Source of the DNA: Hominiventricola aquisgranensis
Lineage (GTDB): Bacteria > Bacillota > Clostridia > Lachnospirales > Lachnospiraceae
Direction: 5' to 3'
Length of the DNA stretch: 64,000 nt
NCBI RefSeq assembly: GCF_040096225.1
Contig: NZ_JBBMFC010000007.1
Location: 65,249 to 129,248, forward strand
The position numbers were made by a program, and so were the translations under genes. Positions 16,140-25,856 of the stretch are shown here, piece by piece. Below the pieces are notes generated by a model. The model searched no databases and had not been told where the DNA came from. It saw only the letters and a program-made list of their open reading frames with translations. Positions within the stretch are counted from its first letter, which is position 1; every line of letters begins with the position of its first letter.

Positions 16140-16178
16140 CCCAAAAACGGTTTTATTCTACCCAAAATCGGTATTTTT
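16140..16178. promoter_or_regulatory. AraC-type direct repeats abutting the -35
   Basis: Two direct repeats starting CCCAAAA at 16140 and 16161 (CCCAAAAACGGTTTTAT and CCCAAAATCGGTATTTT) are offset by exactly 21 bases, two helical turns. The proximal copy touches the -35. This is the classic layout for activation by an AraC-family protein, and such a gene ends at 16184. Confidence 0.65.
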
Positions 16179-16183
16179 TAATT

Positions 16184-17155
16184 TTAACCAATCGTATTTT
16201 CCGTTTTATAGTTTTTAGGAATTACCCCATACTTCTTTTTGAATGCCGCAGCAAAGTTACTCGGTTTTGAATAGCCTACAAATGCTGCCACCTGACTTAC
16301 GTTCAAATTACTTTCTAATAGTAGACTTGCCGCCTTTTCCAATCGCTGATCTATAATATACGCATGAACCGATGTTCCAAACAGCGAGGAAAAACCCTTT
16401 GACAATTTTGAAGTACTAATATTGACTTTTCGCGCCAATTCCTCACAACTTGGTGCCAAAGCAAGCTGACTGTCAATGATTCTCTTCGCTTCTATGATGG
16501 ATTCTCGGTCACTTCTGGAAATTGCTATATAAGTTGACGCAAGAATACTCAGTTCCAAAATCTCACTCAAATATACAGATAACAACTCAAAAACTTTGCT
16601 TTCCAAAAACAGGTATCCCAATCCGCCGCGATATTGCGTGAAGTCTTTCAGTTCCGCAAAAATGTGCTCCATATAGGGAGTAATACCTACTTTTGATATA
16701 CCTTCCAATAGTTTTTTCTGATAAACCTCAATCTCACCAACATCAAAATAGTCATTCATAATTTTACGGAAATACGACAATGGTACTTTTACATTTTTGA
16801 AAAGGAAATCGTTTTGTTTGGAATAGCACAGATATTCCATTTTCCCGTGTCCACGATAAATACAGGACTCACCTTTTTGTATGCTGATACTTTGTCGGCT
16901 ATCTGCAATATTCCAGGAAACTCCATCATTGAAGCAGAACAACATTTGAATGTATTCTTCGCTACTCACTCCCTGCACGTTCATATCTGAAAAATAATTC
17001 ATTTTCCAGTCCGAAACAACTGCTCCCTGTTTCGTGACCACCTGTAAAATCTGCCCTGTCCCCATGTCTGCTGGAATATCTATGGTTATTGTCTGCGGTG
17101 AATTAGAGAGCAGATCACGATAAAGATTATTCATGTATTGGTTTGTCATGTACAA
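16184..17155 (-). CDS. AraC-family regulator (YbtA/PchR-like role)
   Basis: The 323-residue protein has a variable N-terminal ligand domain (1-215) and a C-terminal AraC DNA-binding domain with two HTHs: SCEELARKVNISTSKLSKGFSSLFG and NVSQVAAFVGYSKPSNFAAAFKKKYG. AraC proteins of this group activate siderophore uptake and synthesis when the ferric siderophore binds. It has its own strong promoter with a TTAG-N6-CTAA site at the start region. A TTG at 17155 fits GGAGG spacing, while an ATG at 17149 is the alternative start. Confidence 0.88.
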   Translation of the reverse strand: MYMTNQYMNNLYRDLLSNSPQTITIDIPADMGTGQILQVVTKQGAVVSDWKMNYFSDMNVQGVSSEEYIQMLFCFNDGVSWNIADSRQSISIQKGESCIYRGHGKMEYLCYSKQNDFLFKNVKVPLSYFRKIMNDYFDVGEIEVYQKKLLEGISKVGITPYMEHIFAELKDFTQYRGGLGYLFLESKVFELLSVYLSEILELSILASTYIAISRSDRESIIEAKRIIDSQLALAPSCEELARKVNISTSKLSKGFSSLFGTSVHAYIIDQRLEKAASLLLESNLNVSQVAAFVGYSKPSNFAAAFKKKYGVIPKNYKTENTIG

Positions 17156-17170
17156 GCATTCCTCCCGAAG

Positions 17171-17217
17171 TTAGATAAGACTAATTAAATTTTACAACTT
17201 CCAAAGTAAAAAGTCAA
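17171..17217 (-). promoter_or_regulatory. araC promoter with operator site 2
   Basis: On the minus strand -35 TTGACT (complement of 17212-17217) and -10 TAAAAT (complement of 17189-17194) are 17 bases apart. Immediately downstream, over the expected start, is TTAG-ATAAGA-CTAA (17171-17184), the same core as before the uptake operon. The palindrome TGTAA-A-TTACA (17253-17263) further upstream has no assigned role. Confidence 0.72.
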
Positions 17218-17448
17218 ATTTTGTAATCATGTAAAAAGCAGACACTACTTAATGTAAATTACAAACTTCACTTACTTCCATTTCTTTCTGCATCTCACAA
17301 GACGATAAAGTCACTTTTAAAACCCATTGTACTGACAATTTAATATTAATTCTCATTATTCTCCCTGCACATCGCTAAATTATCTTATAAATATGGCATT
17401 TTAGGAACACCTGACAGTTCGAGAGTTAATTTTATCTGAAGTTCATAT

Positions 17449-18192
17449 TTATCGTGCTTTTATTGCAAGTAATAATGTTTCTGATAATTTAGCTGTTCTA
17501 AAGTGCATTTTTGTCAATTGGTTTAAAATTTTTTCCACACTCTGATAATTCCACGACATTAGGCTATCTACAGTACTAACTATGTTTTTACCACAAAAAA
17601 CTTTATAGGTCAATCTCCATGTCCATTGATCCATCCCCACTTGCTTTATATCGGTAATATACGTCTCATAGCGCAATCTTCCTTGAGTAGCCACCGATAT
17701 TCTGCTTCCTACTGGCGCAACAAGAAATTTCGGTTCTAAAAGTTCTATCAGGATTGGGACATTTATATTCAAATTTTTATCTAATTTATACAATAATTTT
17801 TCTTGTTCATCCCTTTTTAAATGACCAAGTACTCCCATGCACATTACACCACTTATTTTATCTCGAAATGAATATTTACCTACATCTATCGGCAATAGAG
17901 AAATTCTCTCTTTAACTTCATTATGCTCCATTAATCTTGCCATAAACGCTGTTCTCATATAAGCCGATGGTTCTAAAGCAATTATTTCTTTATCACATAT
18001 CATATTAGCCATCTCTATTGTTGTTTTTCCAGTTCCTGCACCTATATCCAAAATGATTCCATCTAAATCCTTAACCATATCAGCAAATTTGTTTAAAACA
18101 ATTTTTTTGTTCCCTATCTGTGAAAGAGCTGATAAATCATAAAATTCTACTGTCTCTCCGTATACATTCTCAATTTCATTCAATCCCGTCAT
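17449..18192 (-). CDS. SAM-dependent methyltransferase of the siderophore cluster
   Basis: The 247-residue protein has a class I methyltransferase fold with motif I ILDIGAGTGKTT (about 46-57), an acidic end of strand 2 (IALEPS) and a later motif. It is the last gene of the biosynthetic operon and overlaps the thiazolinyl imide reductase by 17 bases. In pyochelin synthesis the reduced thiazolidine nitrogen is methylated by a domain inside PchF. No intact integrated methyltransferase is present here, so this enzyme may do that job in trans. The product position is inference. Confidence 0.8.
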   Translation of the reverse strand: MTGLNEIENVYGETVEFYDLSALSQIGNKKIVLNKFADMVKDLDGIILDIGAGTGKTTIEMANMICDKEIIALEPSAYMRTAFMARLMEHNEVKERISLLPIDVGKYSFRDKISGVMCMGVLGHLKRDEQEKLLYKLDKNLNINVPILIELLEPKFLVAPVGSRISVATQGRLRYETYITDIKQVGMDQWTWRLTYKVFCGKNIVSTVDSLMSWNYQSVEKILNQLTKMHFRTAKLSETLLLAIKAR

Positions 18193-19276
18193 TCTCCTTT
18201 TTTATTAAATGTCTTTTTTCCAAATCATAAAATATATTTTTTATGTCACCAAAATTGTCATAATCAACGATATTCATATAGCCCACTTTCTGACATATTT
18301 CAGACCATAATTTTGATACATATATTTGATATTGCGCCATGGACATTTTTTCTGTTCTATTTTGCTTAAATAAAATCTCTAAAGCTTTCTTTACTGCATC
18401 CGGCCATATTTGTTCAAACGTTTCTTTTACTGATGGTAACATTACATTTCCTATAGTAACACCAGAGGGTATATTTACTTCCTCTTCTACATTAATACTT
18501 AGTGTTCCATATTCATCTCTTGGCATATGCAAGAAAGGAAGCCATATTACCGGACCATGGGTATTGACCAGACAGAGCCGCCCTGTGGAAAATGTCAATT
18601 CTATTCTATGATATAAATGTAATGGATGGTCTATATCGTTACGATCCACATTGGTATTCACTATAAATGTTACCGGAACCATTCCAATTATACCACTAAT
18701 AACTCTGTTACCCCCTCCTGCCATAGAAGTTGTATAAGATTCTGCTACATTTCCCAATTTCCATGTTGATAAGCCTCCCAACGCACACCCCAATATATCT
18801 ATTCCATCATATAATACATGTATAGCGCATTCCAAGGATGCATTTATAAGATGAGCATGTTTACTTATTATTTGTGCCGCCTCTAAAAAATCTCGAATTG
18901 GCTTGATATACCGATAAAATGGATTCAACATAAAAGCGGCACTTCCGGATTCTCTTATACAATTAACAATTTCTACCTCATGAGCAGGATGTTCTAATAA
19001 TGTTGGTATCCCTTTTGCAAGTATACTTTTAGCTATATTGGCACCGTTTCCACCTCCAGCCGCATTAGGTACAACTACACATGCTGCATCAACATTTTGA
19101 TTTATTTCTTTAATATCCGTATACATTGGCACATTTAGATTCTTTGAAAGAAGTCTGGATCTATCGCTTCCTTTTCCCAATATACCCATAAGCTCATATT
19201 CTTTACTTTCTGCAATAGCTTTCAAATAAATTTTCCCAAATCCTGTTCCACATACTAAAATCTGTTTTTTCTTCAT
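18176..19276 (-). CDS. Thiazolinyl imide reductase (YbtU/Irp3/PchG-like)
   Basis: The 366-residue protein shows the NAD(P)-binding start LVCGTGFGKIYLKAI and the GILGKGSDRSR segment. It also has LEHPAHEVE, FMLNPFYRYIKPIRDF and other blocks typical of enzymes that reduce a carrier-bound thiazoline to a thiazolidine with NADPH. It overlaps its neighbours on both sides (4 and 17 bases), indicating tight co-expression. It implies that at least one ring of the product is reduced, as in pyochelin and yersiniabactin. Confidence 0.9.
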   Translation of the reverse strand: MKKKQILVCGTGFGKIYLKAIAESKEYELMGILGKGSDRSRLLSKNLNVPMYTDIKEINQNVDAACVVVPNAAGGGNGANIAKSILAKGIPTLLEHPAHEVEIVNCIRESGSAAFMLNPFYRYIKPIRDFLEAAQIISKHAHLINASLECAIHVLYDGIDILGCALGGLSTWKLGNVAESYTTSMAGGGNRVISGIIGMVPVTFIVNTNVDRNDIDHPLHLYHRIELTFSTGRLCLVNTHGPVIWLPFLHMPRDEYGTLSINVEEEVNIPSGVTIGNVMLPSVKETFEQIWPDAVKKALEILFKQNRTEKMSMAQYQIYVSKLWSEICQKVGYMNIVDYDNFGDIKNIFYDLEKRHLIKKENDGIE

Positions 19277-20298
19277 ATCTTTCCCTCTGATTTGAACTTA
19301 TCTATTTTTTTAAGTTCATCTAACACTTGATATTTTTCAAGATAACTTGCCATTGTATAAATTCCATCCTTCCTAGGCATTTCAAATATTGCATTGGCAG
19401 TAATCGCTAATATTTCGCCAGTTAAAACACTCGGATTTTTTCCTTCAAAATAAATGCATCTACTATCATTTCCTTTATTTTGTCTTACCCATATAAAAGC
19501 TTTTTGGTTGCTATTTTTCTGTCCCATTAATGCATTTACTAAATCTTTTTTTTGACAATGCGCCTTATTTACTATTGAAAATAAACTTACAGGTGCCGCC
19601 GTATATGAATCAATATTAAGCATATATTTCCCTTGTATAATTTCTTGAATTTCTTCTGTAACATATGGCAATATAGATAATTTCGAAATTCTTGTTGGAA
19701 GATTCAGCGGACTTCTTTTCTGAGCAGGTAAAATTTTTCCATTTCGCACACATGCCATAGGAATTCCAGCTTTATAACTTTTTATTTCTTCCACATAATC
19801 GATTGCGGCAGCTTTTGAAAAATTATAGACACCTCCAATAATCATCTCTATTAAGTCATCATTGAAAGCTTCTTTAAGCACAGAAGACAACATCCATCCT
19901 GATAACCCCGGAAATATTCCCGAACCAACTATAGCGGTACCTTTCATGCTAGAATTCCTCATTTTTCTAATTAAATGAATTCCTCCTGGGTCAACATACG
20001 GAATATTCTCTGCCATTGCTCCAAGTAACATTTTTTCACTATAGTCTGCGGAAGGTCCGATTGCTCCTATTACCAAATCACTTCCTTTAAAGAATTTTCC
20101 AATATTACTTTCCTTATCAATATCAAGTTCAAATAATTGGATGTTGGGAGCCATATACATTCCTGTATCTTTTATTGTTTCTATATTCCGTACACTGACT
20201 CTTAATGAATAGCCTAACTTACTTAAAACCTTACACGCTGTCACACCAACAGTACCTGTTCCGCCAAGAATACAGATTGTTCTGCGATTATTTATCAT
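19273..20298 (-). CDS. Saccharopine-dehydrogenase-like NAD(P) oxidoreductase
   Basis: A 341-residue protein with a Rossmann nucleotide site at the N-terminus (ILGGTGTVGVTACKVL). The order of segments is that of the saccharopine dehydrogenase NADP-binding superfamily (SDLVIGAIGPSADY, then VDPGG). It does not look like a second thiazolinyl imide reductase. It overlaps the NRPS gene upstream and the reductase downstream. Possible roles are oxidation or reduction of the chain terminus or ring, or supply of a precursor. The substrate cannot be read from the sequence. Confidence 0.7.
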   Translation of the reverse strand: MINNRRTICILGGTGTVGVTACKVLSKLGYSLRVSVRNIETIKDTGMYMAPNIQLFELDIDKESNIGKFFKGSDLVIGAIGPSADYSEKMLLGAMAENIPYVDPGGIHLIRKMRNSSMKGTAIVGSGIFPGLSGWMLSSVLKEAFNDDLIEMIIGGVYNFSKAAAIDYVEEIKSYKAGIPMACVRNGKILPAQKRSPLNLPTRISKLSILPYVTEEIQEIIQGKYMLNIDSYTAAPVSLFSIVNKAHCQKKDLVNALMGQKNSNQKAFIWVRQNKGNDSRCIYFEGKNPSVLTGEILAITANAIFEMPRKDGIYTMASYLEKYQVLDELKKIDKFKSEGKI

Positions 20299-23200
20299 TT
20301 TCTAGTTCCCTCATAATAATATCAAAAATGTCATTACTATTAGATTCAAATTCTCTAACGTTACCTAAAACAGCCTTTTCCCAAGATTTAATAGCAACTG
20401 AATTTCCGTCAATTATGCTTATATCTCCTAAATATAAATCACTTTCTTTTGCTTTAGATGGATTTATTAAAAAAATGCGGTTAATAATAATGTTTTCCCC
20501 CAATAGTTCACTTGCCTTAGTTATGCATAAAGAAGCCATTTCGGAAAAGGCAATAATATATTTCTTTTTAACATTTATGTCTTCATGACATCTTTCAATT
20601 ATTTCTTGCCCTCCCACTCTCTTACAACTTATGTTTGAAGCGCTCAACTTTTCTATAAGAACATCTCTTATTTCATTTTCGTTATCCCCAAATATATATA
20701 CAACAGTATATGAATTTCTTGTTTGATTTCCTGCATTACTATGCATTTGATTTTTTGAAGGATTTTTACAATCCGATATATACTGAGCAATCCCCATAAT
20801 TGTTGGCATCGTCAACGATGCCCGTAATATTTCATCAAATCTCATGCCTTGTGCTTCTTGTATGTCACTAACTATGCGCCCAGAAATCTGAGATAATAAC
20901 AAAGAATCAAGTCCATTTTCTAATAAATTATCTTCATAATCAATATAATCATTTCCAGAAATAGAGCATACGATTTTTTTGATACTTTTAGCAAGTTCTA
21001 CATATTCCTTCTTTTGCGAAATTAAAGTTGCTTTTGCATTATGCTTTACCTTGATGTTCTTTTGTATACTCTCTGCCAGTCCTTTTCTGTCTATTTTGCC
21101 ATTAGTAGAAAGTGGAAAACTCTCTACATTTACAAACTCTGAAGGAATCATTGCTGGTGGCAAAAAAAAGGCTAACTGCTTTCTGTATTCTTCTTTCGTA
21201 TAGGAAATGCTCGATATTTTATTTTTTATAAAAGCTATCAGCACACCCTTCCCTATACTTTGATTATAAACCACGCAACAATCTTCAATATTTTGCATTC
21301 CACGTATTGCATTTTCTATTTCCGCAATTTCTATTCTATGCCCATTGATTTTTACCTGATTATCTAATCTGCCTAAAAATTCAATGTCGCCATTCTCTAC
21401 ATATCTTCCATTATCTCCAGTGAGATAAATCCTGTTCTTTTCTTCTTCCAGATAAACAAATTTTTCTTTTGTTAATATTGTATCTCCTAAATAGCCTTCT
21501 GCCAAAGAATATCCTCCTATGGCAATTTGCCCCGAAACATATTCCGGACAAATTCTCAATTCCTCGTCTACAACTCCCATCCACTGTCCAAGCAAAGCTT
21601 TTCCATATAATATAGTAGGCCTTTCTTCTATTTCATCAATTTCATGATATATAGACCAAATCCCACCTTCCGTAGCGCCTCCCAAACTAATCATTTGAGC
21701 GTTGGTCATAATCTTTCTTAGTCTTCCTGGCAGACTAGTATTTATCCAATCTCCGGATAACAGTACTAATCTAACTGTCGGATAACTCTCCGATTTAGAC
21801 GCAAAAGCATCTAACATTTCCGCCTGCGCTGGAACACTATTCCACAAGGTCACTTTGTATTCATTAAGTAATCTGCCCCAATGGGATGCATCTGGTCCTT
21901 TTTCTGGATTCGGTAATACTAATGTTCCACCAACTCCCAATACACTAAATATATCAAATACAGAAAGATCAAATGACAGTTCCGCAATACCAAGGATTGT
22001 ATCCTCTTCCGAGATATTATACATATTTTCAATAGATATAAGAGTATTTTGTGCCGCAGTATGTGACATTACTACACCTTTAGGCTCTCCTGTAGAGCCA
22101 GAAGTAAATATTACATATGCAATAGGATTTTGGAATTCTGGATGCTTTTCTAATCGGTATTCCAAATTCTGAAGTATCATATTTACTTTTTTCTCATCCA
22201 ATTCCACAATAACATTTGCTTTTGATAAAATTTTTTCTTGTCGTGCCAATGGCTGTTTTATATCAATAGGTAAATAAGAAAATCCAGCAATCAAAACACC
22301 CATTACTGCTGCAATTTGATTTACAGATTTTTTCATTCTTATCGCAACCAGTCCAGTTCTATTTTCCACAAATTCTTTTCTTAAATAACCTGCTATATAT
22401 TCTGCTCTTTCCAACAATTCTCCATATGTCACTGTTTCAACAGCATCTATTACGGCAGTTTTATTAGAATTCTTTTTCGCATACTTAACAAATCTCTGTT
22501 GAATACGAGATTGATTCGTAATACCTTTATTTCGTTCGCAAATTACTTTTTTCTTACTCGCACTTGGCACTATAATTTCCAATGGATTCTTCCATTCTTC
22601 CGAATGTTTTATTCCAAGTATTCTTATTGTTTCAGTAAAAGACTCAAACATCTCCGTTACAATAGATTCTTTTATCGCACCTTTTCTTGTATCCCAGCTT
22701 ATCATCAGGCCTTTTTCTTGATCTTCTGAATCTATCTCATCGACTATCTGACAATCAATCCATACTTGAGGGGTATGACTAAACCCATATTCAATAGTGC
22801 CTACAGTGCCATCAGTCTTCAAAACCCCTGTAAATACGATCGGCATTAATAATTCCTTTTCTTCAGACACTTTACTCAGTTCTCTTAGCACTTCGACACC
22901 AGAAAAAGAATTATGCTCTAAATCCTCCATCAATCTTTTTGTAATTTCTTTGACTCTTTCTATAAAACTCATATTTTGAGTTACATTTACTTCTAGCAAG
23001 TTCACTGCTGTAAAGTCTCCTACTATGGAATTAGTATTATTTCCGATAGTTGGTCTATTTTGAATTGGTAAATTGAGTGTAAAATGTTTATTCGAACTCC
23101 ACCTTGAAATAACTTCTGCGTATATACCAATAAGCACCGATGAAACTGTTACTCCGTATTCTCCTGCAATTTCCTTTATACGTTTCCAGTCAGACTGATT

Positions 23201-24094
23201 AATATGTTTCTGAAATCGATAAAATTCATATGTATTTTCACACTTATCTGCGGCTCGTCCATCTTGTGGAAGAATTGGAGCCTCCGGTAATTTTTTCAGT
23301 CTTTCTAACCAATACATTCTATCCTGATGCCATTTTAAACTTCCTTTACGTTGTTGATTGAACATTGCATAATCTGAAAACTTATACCTTATTTTTTCTA
23401 ATGAAGCTCCTTTCAAAAGTTCTCCCATTTCAGAAATCAGAAGTTGCACACTTGCAAAATCTGAAACAATTAAATCAACAAGTAGATGGAAAAAATTTCC
23501 TTCTATACGCTTCGTTATTAGCACTTTAAATAATGGAGGTTCCTCCGTATGAAAAACATATTCACTAAAATCTTCCCTAATCTTAGATAAAGTATCTACT
23601 TTTTCCCTCTCTGCCATTTTTTGTAGATTTACTATTTTAATTTCATAATCAATCTCATCTCTCTCTAAAATTTCAAATCCGACCTCTGTTACTTTCGCTC
23701 TTAGCATTTCATGCCTATTTACCAATACTTTCCAAGCTCTTGATAGTTCTTCTGCACTGTAGGAACCAAAATCAACCTCAATATATCCTTTACATCCAAT
23801 TCCACCCCACTTCACAGCTTCTGTTTTTCCAACTAAATAGGCTGCTTGCACATCAGTCAAAGGATATACATTAGTTTCATAATCATTATCCGTAATAAAC
23901 TCGTCTATCGTTTGTTTTTTCTTCAAAATTTCAATTATTTCTTCTTTATATTTTTTAACTTTCTCTTTAGAATTTTCTGTAAAATTCCCTTTGGAATCTT
24001 TATATTTTAATTTTCCATCAACAGTTTCAAAAGTAACGCCTTTTTTTTCAAGCTCTACTAATAATTCTCCTGCTACTTTTTTCGTGTCCTGCAT
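20288..24094 (-). CDS. NRPS Cy-A-T protein with TubC dock and odd C-terminus
   Basis: The 1268-residue protein starts with a TubC-type docking domain (about 1-60). The Cy domain (about 75-500) has an intact DxxxxD motif (DLIVSD, Asp207 and Asp212). The A domain (about 540-1010; TSGSTGEPKG) follows, then a carrier domain with the pantetheine Ser in GLDSLLLS (about 1062). Pocket positions read D-L-F-N-L-S-L-I-W, close to the cysteine code. It would add and cyclise the fourth Cys. The last ~150 residues look like a decayed thioesterase: FSEMAS (about 1183) where GxSxG is expected. The gene is AT-rich relative to the first NRPS. Confidence 0.9.
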   Translation of the reverse strand: MQDTKKVAGELLVELEKKGVTFETVDGKLKYKDSKGNFTENSKEKVKKYKEEIIEILKKKQTIDEFITDNDYETNVYPLTDVQAAYLVGKTEAVKWGGIGCKGYIEVDFGSYSAEELSRAWKVLVNRHEMLRAKVTEVGFEILERDEIDYEIKIVNLQKMAEREKVDTLSKIREDFSEYVFHTEEPPLFKVLITKRIEGNFFHLLVDLIVSDFASVQLLISEMGELLKGASLEKIRYKFSDYAMFNQQRKGSLKWHQDRMYWLERLKKLPEAPILPQDGRAADKCENTYEFYRFQKHINQSDWKRIKEIAGEYGVTVSSVLIGIYAEVISRWSSNKHFTLNLPIQNRPTIGNNTNSIVGDFTAVNLLEVNVTQNMSFIERVKEITKRLMEDLEHNSFSGVEVLRELSKVSEEKELLMPIVFTGVLKTDGTVGTIEYGFSHTPQVWIDCQIVDEIDSEDQEKGLMISWDTRKGAIKESIVTEMFESFTETIRILGIKHSEEWKNPLEIIVPSASKKKVICERNKGITNQSRIQQRFVKYAKKNSNKTAVIDAVETVTYGELLERAEYIAGYLRKEFVENRTGLVAIRMKKSVNQIAAVMGVLIAGFSYLPIDIKQPLARQEKILSKANVIVELDEKKVNMILQNLEYRLEKHPEFQNPIAYVIFTSGSTGEPKGVVMSHTAAQNTLISIENMYNISEEDTILGIAELSFDLSVFDIFSVLGVGGTLVLPNPEKGPDASHWGRLLNEYKVTLWNSVPAQAEMLDAFASKSESYPTVRLVLLSGDWINTSLPGRLRKIMTNAQMISLGGATEGGIWSIYHEIDEIEERPTILYGKALLGQWMGVVDEELRICPEYVSGQIAIGGYSLAEGYLGDTILTKEKFVYLEEEKNRIYLTGDNGRYVENGDIEFLGRLDNQVKINGHRIEIAEIENAIRGMQNIEDCCVVYNQSIGKGVLIAFIKNKISSISYTKEEYRKQLAFFLPPAMIPSEFVNVESFPLSTNGKIDRKGLAESIQKNIKVKHNAKATLISQKKEYVELAKSIKKIVCSISGNDYIDYEDNLLENGLDSLLLSQISGRIVSDIQEAQGMRFDEILRASLTMPTIMGIAQYISDCKNPSKNQMHSNAGNQTRNSYTVVYIFGDNENEIRDVLIEKLSASNISCKRVGGQEIIERCHEDINVKKKYIIAFSEMASLCITKASELLGENIIINRIFLINPSKAKESDLYLGDISIIDGNSVAIKSWEKAVLGNVREFESNSNDIFDIIMRELENDK

Positions 24095-24097
24095 TTT

Positions 24098-25843
24098 TTA
24101 AATTTCCCCCTCTTCTACAAATTCTGCTATATCTGTATTTTTTCTCTTATCAACCAATTTTGTTAGTGCGTTAATTGATGGATTCATAAAGACCTCTTTC
24201 ATGCGTACCTCTATTCCGCAACGAGCATTAATAGCCGCAACAAATCTAGCCGCAAGCAAGCTGTCTGCACCTATCTTAAAAAGGTTCTCATCCAAATCAG
24301 CCACTTTATTTTTCAATAGCTCCTCCCAAATCATCAGTACAATATTTAATACTTTGTCAGACATTATTTCCACACTATCAGTTTTCTGATATTCTGCCAA
24401 TCTTCTTCTATCAACTTTTCCATTTGCATTAAGAGGAAAATTTTCTAATCTGTTTATAGAATTCGGTATAGAATACTCAGGAAGATGTATCTTAAGATAA
24501 TCTTCTATTTCACTCTCTGCAATGTACTCTCCCAAGTAAAATGCAACTAATTCTTTATGGTATTTATCCCCCTGAGCAACAACTACGGCTTCTTTTATTC
24601 TTGAAATACTTTTTAATACACTTTCAATTTCTCCCAACTCAATTCGATGTCCACGTATCTTTACTTGGGTATCCATTCGCCCTAAAAACTCTATCGTTCC
24701 ATCTGCCCATCGCCTTCCCCGATCTCCTGTTCTATACCAACGTTCCCCTTTTACATCCGTAATAAACTTTTTCATTGTTAGCTCTTCATCATTAATATAG
24801 CCTTTCGCCAGACTTCCACCTCCAATTTGCAATTCACCAGGAATATCAACTCCGCACTCCACAAAATTTTCATCCGTAATCCTATATTTCTGTTTTGGTA
24901 ATGCTTGCCCATAAGGAATAGAATTCCACAATTTATCTACTTTTGAAACGCAATAATAGTTGGACCAAATTCCGCCTTCTGTCGCTCCGCCCAACGCTAC
25001 AAATTGCGAGTTTGCTGAAGTTACTTTATACCATTTCTCCGGTAAATATAAAGGAATCCAGTCCCCTGACACTAATGCCAACCGCAATTTACCAAAATGA
25101 TTATTTTCCCCCATTATCAAAAACATGTCCAATAACGCGGGGGCACTATTCCAAATAGTAATTCCATAAATCTCTATCAGATTTTTCCATACTTCTGGAT
25201 CTCTAAAGTCGTCTTCATCAATTAAAACAATTGTCCCTCCAACAGTTAAAAGACCAAATATGTCAAAAACCGACAAATCAAAATCAAATGCTGATATATT
25301 TAATACGGAATCTTCCGCACCAATATTCCACATATGTAAAATTTCTTCTATTGTATTCATTGCAGCCACATGACTCATTTCTACTCCTTTAGGTTCTCCG
25401 CTAGAGCCCGATGTATAAATAATATAGGCAGTATCTTTTGAATTATTTTCAATACACCCAGTCCATGGATTCTCTTCTAAAAAGGCTTCATCCTGCAATA
25501 CAAGAGCCGGCTTGACATTTTCTATGATTTTTTTCCGACGTCCTAACGGCTGCTTCATCGCAATCGGAACATACGCTGCACCTATTGCAAGAATTCCTAA
25601 CAATGCAGCTACTTGTCCAATACCTCTCGGCAATATAACTACAATCTTATCATTTCTTCTTACTCCTCTTTGCCACATATAGTTTGCTGCACGCAACGCA
25701 TATAAACGCAACATCTTATAAGAAACTTTCTCATTTTCATAGATAAGCGCAATTCTCTCTGGATATTTCAATGCATTTTCATAAAATTCTCCATGTAATG
25801 TTTCCTTTCTATTAGAAAACTCTCGATCGTTCATCATATACAT
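24098..25843 (-). CDS. Stand-alone NRPS A-T protein (cysteine-type)
   Basis: The 581-residue protein holds one adenylation domain (YIIYTSGSSGEPKG, FDFDLSVFDIF, TIWNSAP, ALGGATEGGIWS) and one carrier domain (IGADSLLAARFV, Ser about 524). It ends in an acidic tail that could dock on the TubC domain of the next protein. Pocket residues D-L-F-N-S-L-I-W suggest Cys. It has no condensation domain; the lone Cy protein encoded two genes earlier probably supplies that function, making a split third module. It starts 13 bases after the hydrolase stop. Confidence 0.9.
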   Translation of the reverse strand: MYMMNDREFSNRKETLHGEFYENALKYPERIALIYENEKVSYKMLRLYALRAANYMWQRGVRRNDKIVVILPRGIGQVAALLGILAIGAAYVPIAMKQPLGRRKKIIENVKPALVLQDEAFLEENPWTGCIENNSKDTAYIIYTSGSSGEPKGVEMSHVAAMNTIEEILHMWNIGAEDSVLNISAFDFDLSVFDIFGLLTVGGTIVLIDEDDFRDPEVWKNLIEIYGITIWNSAPALLDMFLIMGENNHFGKLRLALVSGDWIPLYLPEKWYKVTSANSQFVALGGATEGGIWSNYYCVSKVDKLWNSIPYGQALPKQKYRITDENFVECGVDIPGELQIGGGSLAKGYINDEELTMKKFITDVKGERWYRTGDRGRRWADGTIEFLGRMDTQVKIRGHRIELGEIESVLKSISRIKEAVVVAQGDKYHKELVAFYLGEYIAESEIEDYLKIHLPEYSIPNSINRLENFPLNANGKVDRRRLAEYQKTDSVEIMSDKVLNIVLMIWEELLKNKVADLDENLFKIGADSLLAARFVAAINARCGIEVRMKEVFMNPSINALTKLVDKRKNTDIAEFVEEGEI

Positions 25844-25856
25844 TTCCTTTCCTCAA

